This document shows positions 36,913 to 48,504 of a DNA stretch of 64,000 nucleotides, one piece after another. The notes beneath the pieces are model-generated. The model saw only the letters and a list, made by a program, of their open reading frames with translations. It did not search any database and was not told the DNA's origin. The DNA comes from Gnetum montanum (Eukaryota > Streptophyta > Gnetopsida > Gnetales > Gnetaceae), in contig MNCI01030397.1 of assembly GCA_015680685.1 (NCBI GenBank), positions 1 through 64,000 on the forward strand, in the 5' to 3' direction. The first letter of the stretch is position 1; each line of letters begins with the position of its first letter. A program made the position numbers and the translations under genes.

Positions 36913-37495
36913 TATAACAATGTTGCCTCAATGTTGTCTGGCATCCCAAAAAAATCACTAAGATCCAATGGATCTAGGGTGGAAGACTTGGGGAATACAC
37001 CTCAAGCAAGCAAGCAACCCAAAAATGAGTGCAAGTAGTAGCACAGCTTCTTAATATGTATGTGTGGGAATGCACCTCATGGAGGATAACTAACTCCAAA
37101 TGAGGACCATGCAAACAAGCACACAAGCAACCTTGTAGACAACATAGGTGGGAGGGGAAATGATGCACCTACAAGGGAAGGTGCCTCACCCCCAGATCCC
37201 TCACGATCTAGTACAAGGTGTGGCTTGGCACTACACCAAAACTATCTAGTCTTGGCTGCCTACATATCTATGACCACTATAGAATCAGGGCCATGTAGTT
37301 CTCCATGTGAGGGTAGCATGAAGAGAACTTAGAGAGAGTTTCATCAAAAGGGTATCCTGATAGTGACGTGGTACCGCCAAGCCAAGATGGGCTTTCTAAC
37401 ACTAGAGAGTCACCCAAGGGTGCCTCAAAGTGTTCCATGGCCCTCAACCCATGGGGAGAGCCCAAGAGAACCACCACCTTAGGAAATCTCTCACA
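36913..37495 (-). repeat. 5' LTR of the 30921-37495 element
   Basis: This is the partner of 30921-31503, of equal length. Its minus-strand start is TGTGAGAGATTTCC. Its last bases read TTATA where the other copy has TTACA. Confidence 0.85.
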
Positions 37496-39090
37496 AGTGG
37501 GTTGTCTTTACCTTTTCCCTATATTTTTCTGTCAGATTAGTGTATATGATCATGTGATGTGGGCATGTAAGGAAAATAATTAAAAGATTAAGCTTGAACA
37601 TGTCGTTTTGCAAATTTCCCAAAATTTTACAATTTTAGTTGCAAATTGTTTATTAATAAATATGTGATGTATGGTATGATGTGGATTTGTGGAATATGAT
37701 ATGTGATGTTGATGAGGCTAGCATGGTTGAAATATTATATTTTGGGAACCTATTTTCACGCAAGAGTTTCTAGGAGTTTCAATTACCACTAGCTATAATT
37801 AAATATCATTAATTATTATTTTATTAATCAAACTTTAAACATGCATAACTTTGCTTCTAGGAGTCTGATTTAGGCAAAATTAGTATTATTGAGATGATAT
37901 TGGGAAGTACTTTCTAATTGTGAAATTGGTTTTCACTTTGGGCATATATCATTTTAAAGGTTATTTTAGCATACATATAGTTCAATAAATATGGTGGTGG
38001 CACAAAATTTTGTTTTGTTGAATTATGGTATTCTTTTCATGGAATGAGTGTGATTTTTAGGTGTGGATATATGTGGTCATGTTATATTTGTTTTAGATGT
38101 GTTGTGCTTGTGGCATGTGTTAGCTTAAGCTAGCCTAGACTTGTACATGTCTTCGCAATGATGCTTGTAACAACCATTAGCAAGAGATGCTAGTATTAGG
38201 GTGTGAACCAATTAGTGATGAGACACGCCAGAGGTAGTTGTGGATTGATCCCCATTATGATGCATCAGTCAGGCTCTTTTCTTAGAGCTCATCTTGATAG
38301 TGGGAGAGTGTAGGCATGCTCATCCCTATGACTAGTATGTGGCATAGGTGTGTTCGTCTCTATAGCCAGTCCTCTAGAAGGCTAGTGGTTGCGAATCATA
38401 GGTTGACAAACCCTAGAACCGATTGGATAAATAAAAGATTAATAAAAGACCTATAGGCAATGGTTGTTTATGAGTAATCATGGCAACATTTCACATGCTA
38501 CATTGAGTGTGGATATGCTAGCAACCACATCAGCTACATATATGATAGTATCAATTTGTGAGCCATTGCATTGATAATGTATATTATGATTGGATTATGA
38601 TTTTGTCAGTCATGGGTTGTTTCACAATATGGAGTAGATATGATGGCATGGGCATGATAGTGGAAATGCATGTGAAATGTTTCCATGGTCACACAACAAC
38701 ACCCACAACTTGGTTTAAGAGACTACTGCCTATGGTGCCTCTCAAGGCAACGTGGTGTTTTAACAAACACAAAGCTTGACATTTAATGATACAGGTAAAT
38801 TAAATAACTTTAACATAGAAATAAAAATAATAGTCCAAAATAACTTTGGCAAGAAAATAACTATTCATTAAAAATAACTTTCACAACGAAACTTAAATGA
38901 AATAATAGTCCATTAAACAAGTTCAAAAAATAAGGGTTGATAACTTAATGAGAAACAAACCCAAACATTCACTTAACCGCAAATGATCAAACATTCAACA
39001 AAGATTAAAATTCTTAGGTGTGAAAAACAACAAATGGGGTTACAACAAAGACTTAGCACAATACAGAGCCCTAGATCTTAACTGCAACCT
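37496..39090. other. Gene-free stretch, possibly decayed LTR sequence
   Basis: No coding family is visible. The part from about 38150 to 38420 (tcgtctctatagccagtcc, gattgatccccattatgatg) has the look of plant LTR sequence, but I see no partner copy in the window. Confidence 0.3.
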
Positions 39091-39099
39091 AGATGACCT

Positions 39100-40370
39100 C
39101 TTACACAAGCTAGTTTATCTGAGCCTCTAGCCTCCTCCGATGAGTCTGCACCTTCAGGCTCAACCCATTCACAGCTCCACACCAAACTCCTTCTATAAGC
39201 ACCACCAAAACTGGTTCGTAGTTGTGGGCAGCGTTTTTTAAGTTTTAATTTTCCTTGGCCAAGTCTGCCACGTCAGCTTCTGCCTCTTCCCTTCCCACGG
39301 AATCTGGACAAAAACCAAAAGAAATGGAAGCCCAACCGCTGTAAAAGAAAACAAAGAATATTAAACGTTTATTTTATTTTTATGACAGTACGACGTACAT
39401 TATTCTGTGTTTCAGATTATGTATAACCTTATGTACAAGAAGTCACAAACACACAAAGCCACAAACTTCTGCAAACGCAACAGCAATAATAATAAAATAA
39501 TGTTTCAAATCCAGAAAGTGTGGATCACGTTGACAGCAACAAGGAATAGCGGCCATGGCACCATCTGCAACGCGGGCTCACATTGGGTTGCATAGGAAAG
39601 CAAGACCGTCGCCACCATCACACGGTGGGGAATCTTGGTCACCAAATGAGGTGCCCAGGAATGGGCCCAAGGGTGGCACCCACACGGTAGCCTGGGCTGA
39701 GGAACACATGCAGCAATTAATATGGTAGCCACCGTGCACGGTTAAACGCGACCATCTAAAATAGCATCCAAATGCTGGTCGCAGCCACCGACGTTTACAA
39801 CAAAAGCAAGCAGCCACCGTGCGTTGCCAAAAACCGAGCACCATGGCTGTGCCGATAAAGCCCCGCTACCAGTCACTTGACGGTATTTACTTGTGCTTAA
39901 TCAAACTCTCCAACATGGACAGCCCAGAATCATGGCAACGTTCAAGGTCGTGTGTGCCTTGGTTGGCCTGCGAATATTCCATTGCGTGCCACCTTTTTCC
40001 TGCAGAGGACTCTTCAGTAGATTCCTGCAAGTTCCCGTTACAAGTCCCAGCGTCTCCGCCACATCAAAACCGGTCAAGCATGCCTCGATTTTCATCAAAG
40101 ACAGAAGAAAAATTGCAGATTCTCTGCAACGCGGGTCCTGCGGTGAAACAGCAGTAAATGAAAAGGAAGTTGCTAAATTTAAGCTCTCCGAGCGTTTCTA
40201 CACCTGCCAAAAAGTTGGAACCACCAAACTTAGGTTTCAAGAATTTGCTTATTTTTTTTTTTTCATTTTTAACGTTACTGACATTTTTAAGACACTAGCG
40301 GGAAATTTCCAAAATTGGCAGCAAATGCCCTGTTGGCAATGGCTGTCGCATCTTCTTTTTTAAATTATGG
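39100..40370 (+). other. Less AT-rich island with an unrecognised open frame (possible gene fragment)
   Basis: Composition here is clearly richer in GC than the surroundings. A plus-strand frame runs 39893-40363. From an internal start at 39933 (MATFKVVCALVGLRIFHCVP) it is rich in Ser, Pro, Val and Arg and poor in acidic residues for about 50 residues, as in plastid transit peptides. It then reads IFIKDRRKIADSLQRGS and VNEKEVAKFKLSERF, more like a folded protein. After about 40235 it turns into a T-rich, intron-like stretch. A second frame overlaps at 39819-40157 and only one can be real. I do not recognise the family, and this could be chance. A first exon of a dead nuclear gene for a plastid protein is the best guess. 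Confidence 0.3.
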
Positions 40371-41350
40371 TTATACGTTGCTGTAATTGGTATGTATGGT
40401 ACACCATGTCAACCTTGTATTGGCCACCCAAAATGCAATAATCCTACGTCCCATTACAACTTTAAGAAATTATTGCCTAATGATAGGGTTGTTTATCCAC
40501 ATGTCCTTTTAAAACCACTCAAAATTGACATTTAAATTAAAAGAAAAATAAATTTTGGGGAAACCATGCCATCTTTAATGGCCAATAACACATAGGTGGA
40601 TCATCTACCCCTAAGAAAATAATTGTATGGGGTTAAAACTCATGAATTCCTAATTTTCATGGGATCAATCATGGCCCCGTGCCTAGCATGGGATAGTTGA
40701 CATCATTACATAATATATATATTGAGCTACTTATTCTAAATGTCTCTTTATACATCATTAGCTTTTAGTTATCATGCTTCTATTATGTTATTACTAGCAA
40801 TTCTAGGCATCACCTTCCCCTCGCTAGGTGCAGTAGGGTGCGGTGTTACCAGTTGTTGCATCTTTGACATGGTTGTGGCAAAGAACCAAATCATTAGAGG
40901 CTTATATGGAGTGGCAATTAGGCTTAGCAAAAGCAAGGTCATCAAAAACCAGATTAGATATTTCTAAAGGCTTCATGAACTAGAAGTGGCAACTCATAGG
41001 AAATGAAATTAGAAATGGCGGCTCACCAAAAATGAAATTAGAAATTTCCAAAGGTATACCATGAATAAAAATAGCATGTGGACTATGCACATATCTAATG
41101 CTCTAGAGTGCATGATTTTTTGACTAATGTTATTAGGATCAGTGTGGAATACATAGTTGGGTGTGACTCGTTTTCTTGTTGGTGGCCTACTTTGGCGTCA
41201 GTAGTGGCTCTATTAATGATAGCACAGATTATAGGATTAGCATTGTCGATGGCTTGTTGGATGTTGCCAAAGGCCTCCTCTAACATTGGTAGTTATTGGG
41301 CCTAACTACCGTTGGCACTATCTAAATGGTAGTTTGGACCAGCGACCTTG
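40371..41350. other. Gene-free left flank of the nested insertion
   Basis: I see no gene. The sequence up to ctaac at 41351-41355 continues, after removal of the insertion, at 56879. Confidence 0.4.
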
Positions 41351-41355
41351 CTAAC
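41351..41355. repeat. Target site duplication (left) of the outer LTR element
   Basis: ctaac here is repeated exactly at 56874-56878, directly outside the two LTR ends. Gypsy integrases make 5-bp duplications. Confidence 0.85.
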
Positions 41356-42271
41356 TAATGAAGCATCAATTGGTTGTGTTGATGCAGTTGTTTGCAAAAA
41401 AATCAATTTTTTGTCCACCAATGATATCATAGTTATGATGTCGTATTACCATATCTCATGATACATTATTGTATAAACAATATCATGGGATGCGTGCCTT
41501 CCTATAAATACAACACTTAGACACATGATCCAAAAAAGTTTCATTCCACCCTTAGGTAGATTTTTGCAGTTTCATTTCATAGTTTTAGCAATAGAGTGAA
41601 TGCCTGTAGTGTGATGTTGAGCAGTTGTACTGAATCTTTATTTGAGTGAAGTGTACTTGGGCACAGTTCATGTATAGAAATAAAGATCGAGATTTTTTTT
41701 CATCATTGCAACATCCACTTAGTTTTACTATTTTACTTAGCATAGCTTTTACTATTTTATTAGTTTAATCATTTACATTTCCAAGTACTTTACTTTCTTA
41801 TTCATTAGTAAAGTGGAATGAGTATGACTAGTTGTGAATGTTTAAGTGCAATCATTTGGTAATCCTAGTAGTGTTTTTGCTTGGTTCGCCCAATAGCATA
41901 ATGGTTAGTAACCTAGTAATGGTTACATGAGCCCAAGACATGTATAGTAAGCCAAGACTGGATGCTTATTGCTCTAGGTTAAAGTAGATTTACATTACCA
42001 TCATTACTTACATTTAGGGTTAAATTTCAGTCTCTATTATGTTTATCGCTAGGAGTAATCAAGGCATAACAATATCAATTATCATATGCCTCACTTTGGA
42101 CTAAACCATGCGTGACAAAGCTACCACTAGTCCAAGTGGAAAGACAATGTTCTATGATCAATGCTCAACAATCTAGATGCCACAACTAGTCCCATAAACA
42201 GAATTCAACCAGATCATGCGTCAACGTTTATGATTCATATGGTTGGATGTAGGAGTACTTGCTGCTCATCA
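41356..42271 (+). repeat. 5' LTR of the outer element, 916 bp
   Basis: It starts TAATGAAGCATCAA and ends gctgctcatca. TATA box ctataaata is at 41502-41510. Long stretches match 56016-56873, such as ttttgtccaccaatgatatc and ccactagtccaagtgg. Confidence 0.9.
41420..41500 (+). promoter_or_regulatory. U3 palindrome cluster upstream of the LTR TATA box
   Basis: Repeated gatatcat, gatgtcgtat and atatctcatgata words lie just before ctataaata at 41502, in the same place as the clearer palindromes of the inner element. Here they are AT-shifted. Confidence 0.45.
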
Positions 42272-42272
42272 T

Positions 42273-42290
42273 TGGTATAGTTTTCGGGGA
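42273..42290 (+). promoter_or_regulatory. Degraded primer binding site
   Basis: TGGTATAGTTTTCGGGGA lies one base inside the LTR. It aligns with TGGCGCCATTGCCAGGGA at the same place in the inner element, which resembles the 3' end complement of plant tRNA-Asp. Confidence 0.6.
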
Positions 42291-42589
42291 TGGTGCTAGC
42301 TATCTAGATTAGTTATATTGTACATAATCACTTTAAATGAATTAACCATCTATCTTGTAGAAAACATTAATATTTTAAGTCACACACATTATCAAACAAA
42401 ACCATGTCTTCTTCACATTGGGCCAATAATGCATCATATGATGCAAACACTTGTAGGAGAAATGATAGGACCTATATTGAGAAAAAATAGTGTAAATAAC
42501 CACAAGCAGGTGTTTCCTATTCTCATTTAGACCCTTACTACACTCAAAGACAACGTTCAATTAATGTAGACAATCCTAGAGGAGATGGA

Positions 42590-44490
42590 GTAAGTCCTAG
42601 AATAAGAGAGCCTCAAGGCCTAGGACCTCCTCCAAACCAAGAAGAGATAAATCAACGGACTATACAGGAAGATATAGAAGCCATGGTGATTTTTCCATTT
42701 TCTAATCTTCCTCTTCCTCTTCAACGTCTAGTTTTGATAAATATGAATGTAGGTATAGAGATAGAGATGTACTAAGGGATCAATATGAATAGACAAGATC
42801 ATCAAAGTGAGCATATATGATACGATCATAACCAGACTAATAGAAATAGAAATCACCACCATGACACGTTTGATGATGATGAACCCTTCTTGGCTACTAG
42901 GAGCATGACATAGATTATAGAGGTAGTTAGAATACCCCACAAGCATCAAAGGGAAAGTTGCATTAAAAGGCTTGCCATTAATAACATCCCTAAATTTGTG
43001 GGAGGCTATAACTCTAATCCACAAGATCACCTACAAGCCTTCCATGATGCCTACACCTTATAGAACATTGAGAGCAAGTGGAAAAAGCTTAAGCTCTTTC
43101 CCAAGACACCAGTTGACAAAGTTGAAAGTTGGTATAGATCATTGAAACTAGATTCAATCCATCAATGGTCCACAATGCTGAACTCTTCAACAAGAAATGC
43201 CAAATCTATGTAAGAGTGTCCAATCTAAGAAAACAAAACCAAGGATGGATGCAAGAAAAACATGAATCCTTGGATATGGCCTTAGATAGATACTATTCAC
43301 TACTACATAAGTGTCCAAGCCATGATTTCTCTTTAAAAAAGTAGTTTTTCCACATCATATCTGGACTTTGTAACCAAACGAGAGAGATCCTTGGCATTTA
43401 TGCCAATGGTTGGTTGTCCAAATTGAAAGCCCATCAAATACAAAGGCTAATCGAGTGGGTGGCAAAAGAAGAAGGAGAGCAATGTAAACTAGAGAATGTA
43501 GAGGAATATAACTAAGATCCAACTCTTCAAAATAAGGGGTTCCATATCTATGATGAGGAAAAAGAGGTAGCTCTTGACGAGAAGATTTTACAACAAACCC
43601 TATCAATACAAAAGTCTATCGCTAAGCTTGAAGTAAGGATAGGTAAGATGTGGGAGTTGATAAATGAAAAAGTTATGACCTATGTAAAAACCATAGAGGA
43701 GAGAGTAACACAATAAGAATATAGTGAGTAGAGAAAGAAGAGGGAAAATAAAAAAGATAGGTAGGAACACTTATTAGCAAAAAAGAAAAATAGTTGTAGG
43801 AGAAGAGGCTATAAACTAGACCACAGAAAAGGATGATGAATATGACATATACCTATATGACCATCAAAAGGGCTATTACCTAGTCATGTTACATCTACAT
43901 GAGTATTGGGCTTTTTCTTTGAATCCCAAGTTTGTACAAAAGAAAATGCCTAGGAAATTATGTTACTCACAAGGTAATTATAGACAATCCTACAACCAAC
44001 CATACTATCCTAGTAGGACTTCTTACTAGCCTCAACACTACTATCAAACGTAGTGGCAAAACCCATAGTTGTGGGGGAAGCCATCATCAAACCTACACTA
44101 CCCTTACTACTAGTCAGACCCATATAGATAATAAGTTCAACAACCTATTTCTCCAAGTGATTCTACTTCCTCTACCTCAAATCACTACTATCACTCACTC
44201 GAATACCATCAAACCATAGCATCTTCTATGAAATCACAATTGCAAATCTCTTATCCTTCACAACATTCCCAATATTCTCATACTTCCCTCCACCATATGT
44301 CGCCACCAAAAACATAGGGAGGATTGACATCACAACATCAATGGAAGAATGCAACTTGTGCTATGAACCTATAAGTAAATGATAATGTTAGTAGATCTTA
44401 GCAAAAGTCTCGAAAATGCCCTTTCTTTAGGACAATCTTCACACATGGTTACAAAACTCATAGACCTACTGGCTTATCAAAACCATCATA
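42590..44490 (+). pseudogene. gag remnant of the outer element
   Basis: The capsid-like core reads NNIPKFVGGYNSNPQDHLQA (about 42984) and WKKLKLFPKT (about 43080), then RLIEWVAKEEGEQCKLENVE (about 43446), matching RFEGGYNTDPKHHLQAFHD, WQKLKLFPRT and VAKEEGELRKRESVE in the inner element. Downstream the Tyr/Gln/Ser/Pro-rich linker is also shared (YDIYLYDHQKGYY, SYPSQHSQYSH). Many stops are present. A protease is not clearly readable here. Gag would have formed the virus-like particle. Confidence 0.78.
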
Positions 44491-45486
44491 AGGCTAACCA
44501 AGTACAACATCCTTCCTAACTAAAACAATGTCTCCCAATCTTATGCAAGAGTCAACAACCATTACTACTCTATTGGAAACCTATCACTATGGATAGATAG
44601 GTAATTCCATGCATTACTACTGAAAAACAAGGATGCAGTTGTGGATCAACCTTCTAGAATGTCAACACAGTTATTACACTAGTCCAAAACAAATATGGAA
44701 AAAAAGTGTGTTCACAAGAGAGAGTAGGGATTACTAAACTAAAAGATGCCTAGTGGCCAACAATTCAGAACATTTAATGGTCCAAAATGTGCATGGAACA
44801 ATTTAAACCACTTCTTAATTTCCATTATAAGAAAATGATCCCAACTAAGAACTTACAAATGGAAATAATAAACCACAATCATACACTAATAGAAAGAGGA
44901 ACTAAGGAATTTGACAATAAAAATTCAATAACCATCATGATTACATGGGATGATAACAGAAAAACTAAATCACTAAGGACGGTAAGTACAAAACCTCAAG
45001 TGTATGATCTAGGGGAACTAGGGTGCATTTTCTGAATACTTGCCCATGAGTTCATTCTTGGGGGATATGCCTTATCTTTATTCAGGAATTCATATGCATT
45101 TTTTAATTTTTTTGTCTCACAATTATTTTTAATTTCTAAATTCTTGATATACCTTTTCATATTTCTTGATACATTTTTCCATTCTTTTATACTTTTCAAT
45201 TTCTTAATAATTTCTTAATTATTTAACAATTTTCTATTATTAGATGATTTTTCATTCTTTTCATCTTTTTCAATTTTTACTATCTTTTTATATCTTTTTC
45301 ATACTCTGTTATCATTTTCTTTGTAAATTTTTTTTATTAGTAATAAAACACATCAAGAATAAGGCAAGATGTAGTCCAATAAGGTGAATATTTCTCTATA
45401 TTATTAATCATAAGGGACTGATTATCTATATAGTGAGACCACACCATCCATCCACCCATTCCATTAATAAGAGATTCTTACCACGA

Positions 45487-46447
45487 TGATGAGACGTGAT
45501 GTCAAATGGGCCGTGATATCGCATCCCATGCGATATCGCGTACACGATATAACTTCGTCTCCTGCGATATCGCGGTCCGTCGCCATATCTATAAATAAGA
45601 GGTGGCTCTCCCTTGTTTCCTCATCCTGGGCTAGAAGTAGGGAACTCTGGCAGACTGATCACTCCAAAGATAGAATATTTTCCATGTGCCCACAGTAGGA
45701 GTCCTAAAGTGAATGGATCTTTATTCGAGCAACATTGTACCTAAACACAAGTTTTGTACGACAATAAAGATGAACTTCATGGATAAACCTTGTAGTGCAT
45801 GGAATAGGATTTATTTAATGTTTTTTCTCTCACCCTTAAACTCCTAGAACGTGGAATGAGTACGACTTGATTACAAGCATCTAAGTGTGACTACTTGGTA
45901 ACCCAATGGCGTATCCAGGATCTGAGCTTGGTAATCCCAGTGGTAGTCATGCAAAAAGATGTGTACGGTTAGTTAAGGAATCGGCCACTCATTGCACTTA
46001 GGCTAGATTAGATTCTCTCAACCCTTTCCTCCTAGTTAAGTGCCTCAGTACGACCACTTCGAGCACATGTGTTACACATGGTAATCCCAGTGATGATTAG
46101 TGTTTGGTAGCCACGATTGGATAGGTTCAAGGTATGTATGGTAAGTGGGAACGGATGCTGATGCTAGGTGATTTAGACTTAGTCATTAGTTATAATTAGT
46201 AATTAGTTTTCCAACCCTTCAACTCAATAGCATAGGCGATAAAACATGAAAAGCTATAAAAATCATATACCTCGGACTTACTTAACCATACACCGTGACA
46301 ACTACAAGTAAGTCTGGGAAGACAATGAATGGTTAACCTTAAGTGTTCCATGAGGCGTGTAGGCATTTAGTCTATAGAGTTTGACCGGATCGTGCGTGCT
46401 ACGCTCGTTTCGTATGGTTGAGTGTAGGGGTACCTCACCACTCATCA
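45487..46447 (+). repeat. 5' LTR of the inner element, 961 bp
   Basis: It runs from TGATGAGACGTGATG to CACCACTCATCA. TATA box ctataaata is at 45589-45597. The end is shared with all other LTRs of this group (gagtgtaggggtacctcacc). Confidence 0.93.
45499..45588 (+). promoter_or_regulatory. U3 palindrome array, gatatcgcg type
   Basis: The array has four to five gatatcgc or gcgatat units in alternating orientation: gtgatatcgcatcccatgcg, atatcgcgtacacgatat, then gcgatatcgcgg. It ends directly at the TATA box. The 3' LTR has the same array at 51950-52015 with some units mutated (gatatggc, gatatcatgg). Confidence 0.7.
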
Positions 46448-46448
46448 T

Positions 46449-46466
46449 TGGCGCCATTGCCAGGGA
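46449..46466 (+). promoter_or_regulatory. Primer binding site, tRNA-Asp-like
   Basis: TGGCGCCATTGCCAGGGA begins one base after the LTR. From memory, the plant tRNA-Asp primer site is TGGCGCCGTTGCCGGGGA, giving two mismatches. This primer is typical of the Athila-like and related gypsy lineages. Confidence 0.75.
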
Positions 46467-46590
46467 ATAAGTGTTTGTGCGCTAAGTAGAACATAAGAGA
46501 TCATTTACATCATTGGGAGCTTGAACAAACCTTAGGGTTAATCAAATATATAAAAATAAATAACAGTAAATTCAGCACACTGAAATAACA

Positions 46591-48504
46591 ATGTCTTCTT
46601 CTCATAAGAGCACTTCACCTAGGGATGATACAAAGAACAGTCGGTAATCAAAAACACATAGCCTAAATCAGCTAGTTCCTCAATAATAAAAAGTGACATA
46701 TACTCATCTTGATGAGTATATACCTGATTATACTTTTATCCTCCATCAAGATGAACAGATGCGTTGGAGAGATTTTTTTGGTAACATAGTGTTACCTCCA
46801 GATCAATCAGTCCCAAACATGCTCCTCCATGCCTTAGCACAGATCGACATGACTCAGCTCTATGCTGAATAAATTATGGAAGATTTTGACACAAGGGATT
46901 ATCATCCCACAGCTTTACAATGTATGAGGGACTCAAGACAGGAGAGCCAACATACCCTATTGAAGGGTAAAGGCTCGCACATCCTTAACGAAATAGGAGA
47001 TGATGGACCCATCACAACAGGTTCTCTATCAACAAATGTTCGCCCTCCTAATGAAAGTGAGGAGGTTGGGTATCAGAACCTACGATCANCCCCTCCTAAT
47101 GAAAGTGAGGAGGTTGGGTATCAGAACCTACGATCAATGATACATAACACCGGTTCTAATGCCCATGAACATCATTTGTTCACAGAGGAAACAATAACTC
47201 ATAATAAGGACAGGCGCTTAGATCGCCACCACGATCGGGGCCGTAGCAGCCGAAGAGAAGGTAGGAAGCATCACCACGACGATGGTTCTCCTTCTTCTTC
47301 TCCTTCTTCTCATCACTCACCCTCTCCTTCCATATCAGGGTGCAATCATGAAGAGCACAATAGAGAGGATAAAAGTAAGGCAAATGAGAGACCTCGACGA
47401 GAGAGTCAAGAGATAGGAAAAGGGCATGAATGAAGGGAAAGTAGGGAACAACGGAGACATCACAGGCATCATGAAAGAGATTATCATGATGAGCCCCTAC
47501 TTGCAACCCAAAGAATTTTTGACATAACGGAGGCAGTGAGAATTCCCACAAGGCATTTAAAAGACAGTCGGATCAAGCGTTTAGACATGAATAACATCCC
47601 ACGCTTTGAGGGGGGATACAACACTGATCCAAAACATCATTTACAGGCATTTCACGATGCTTGTGCCTTGCAAAACATAGAGAACAAGTGGCAAAAGCTT
47701 AAGTTGTTTCCCAGGACACTCACGAAGGAAGCAGAGAGTTGGTACTAGTCCTTAGAACCGGAAACCATTAGGAGGTGGAGTACGATGCTTGAACTGTTCA
47801 ACAATAAGTATCAAATGTACTCCAGAGTGTCCAATTTGCATAAGCAAATCCAAGGATGGAAGCAAGGAATTCATGAACCCTTGGATGCTGCCATGGCCCG
47901 ATACTACATATTGTTACATCATTGCCCGGGCCATGGTTACAAACAACGGGATCAAATACGCCATCTTGTAGATGGGCTAAGGCATGAGACTAGAAGAACC
48001 CTTGGGACTTATGCCCAAGGGAGACTATCACAACTCGTAGCCCATGAAGTTCATCGCTTGTTAGAGCAAGTAGCAAAAGAAGAAGGTGAGCTACGAAAAA
48101 GGGAAAGTGTGGAAGAATACAATCGTGATCCCTCTCTTCAAAAGAAGGGAGTGAAGTTTTGTGATGAAGAGGATGAGTCACGAATCGAAGGGTTGGTAAA
48201 CAGGAAAACCTTGCCAATTCAAAAGTTAACAAAAAAAATAGCGGCTAAGGTAGATGACGTATGGAGTTCTTTAGACTCTAGACTTAAAACTATCTTGAAA
48301 ATTGTAGAAGAGTCTAAGGTGGAACAAAGTAGTAACAAAGGTAAGACAAAGCGGAGAGATTTAGGCCTTGCACATAACAAGGGTAAGGGAAAAATTACTA
48401 ACTCTGATGTGGCTATGGATTCGGACACAGACGATGACAGTGGATGTGAGATCTACCATTATGACCATCCTAAGGGATATTGTCCAATCATCTCACATCT
48501 ATAG
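46591..48504 (+). pseudogene. gag of the inner element
   Basis: The proposed start at 46591 (MSSSHKSTSPRDD) is in the same frame as everything down to the protease. Order: an N-terminal part with stops, an Arg/His/Ser-rich basic region (about 47210-47430), the retrotransposon gag core NNIPRFEGGYNTDPKHHLQA...WQKLKLFPRTLTKEAESWY (47594-47748), FNNKYQMYSRVSNLHKQ, LLHHCPGHG and LVAKEEGELRKRE-type helices, and a Cys/His end CEIYHYDHPKGYC (about 48447). Stops interrupt it near 46648, 46690, 46870, 47431, 47749 and 48502, but I see no frameshift. An N with a duplicated flank lies inside (47089). Confidence 0.85.
47043..47136. other. Probable assembly artefact: exact 46-bp duplication around a single N
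   Basis: Bases 47043-47088 recur exactly at 47091-47136, with N at 47089 and a C at 47090 between. As at 9322, this looks like an unmerged contig overlap. The duplicated block adds 48 bases, so the gag frame is kept. Confidence 0.8.

Larger units (their letters stand above)
30921..37495 (-). mobile_element. Minus-strand LTR element with 583-bp LTRs, no recognisable pol
   Basis: Two direct copies at 30921-31503 and 36913-37495, each 583 bp, bracket 5.4 kb. On the minus strand the LTRs start TGTGAGAGAT and end in TTACA (TTATA in the right copy). Immediately inside the right LTR the minus strand reads TGGTATTAGAGCA, the primer site for initiator tRNA-Met common in plant copia and some gypsy elements. 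Just inside the left LTR the minus strand has ACAGGGGAGGAT, a polypurine tract. These fix the orientation. The interior shows no gag, protease, RT or integrase motif. Minus-strand reading is fairly open at 32461-32700 (for example ETSMFLGEFMIVVALEGDSI) without a known family. The flanks ggtgt and agtgg do not match well. This fits a large non-autonomous derivative. Confidence 0.82.

Noticed and set aside
45482-45486. cacga/catgg as target duplication of the inner element
   Set aside because: Only three of five bases agree with 52881-52885. I do not claim it as a target duplication, although the LTR ends themselves are clear.
45499-45588. CRISPR-like array from repeated palindromes
   Set aside because: Units are short, variable and without regular spacers, lie in an LTR promoter position, and the sequence is a plant nuclear genome.
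47180-47551. 123-codon minus-strand open frame
   Set aside because: It is the shadow of the basic Arg/His-rich part of gag on the plus strand.
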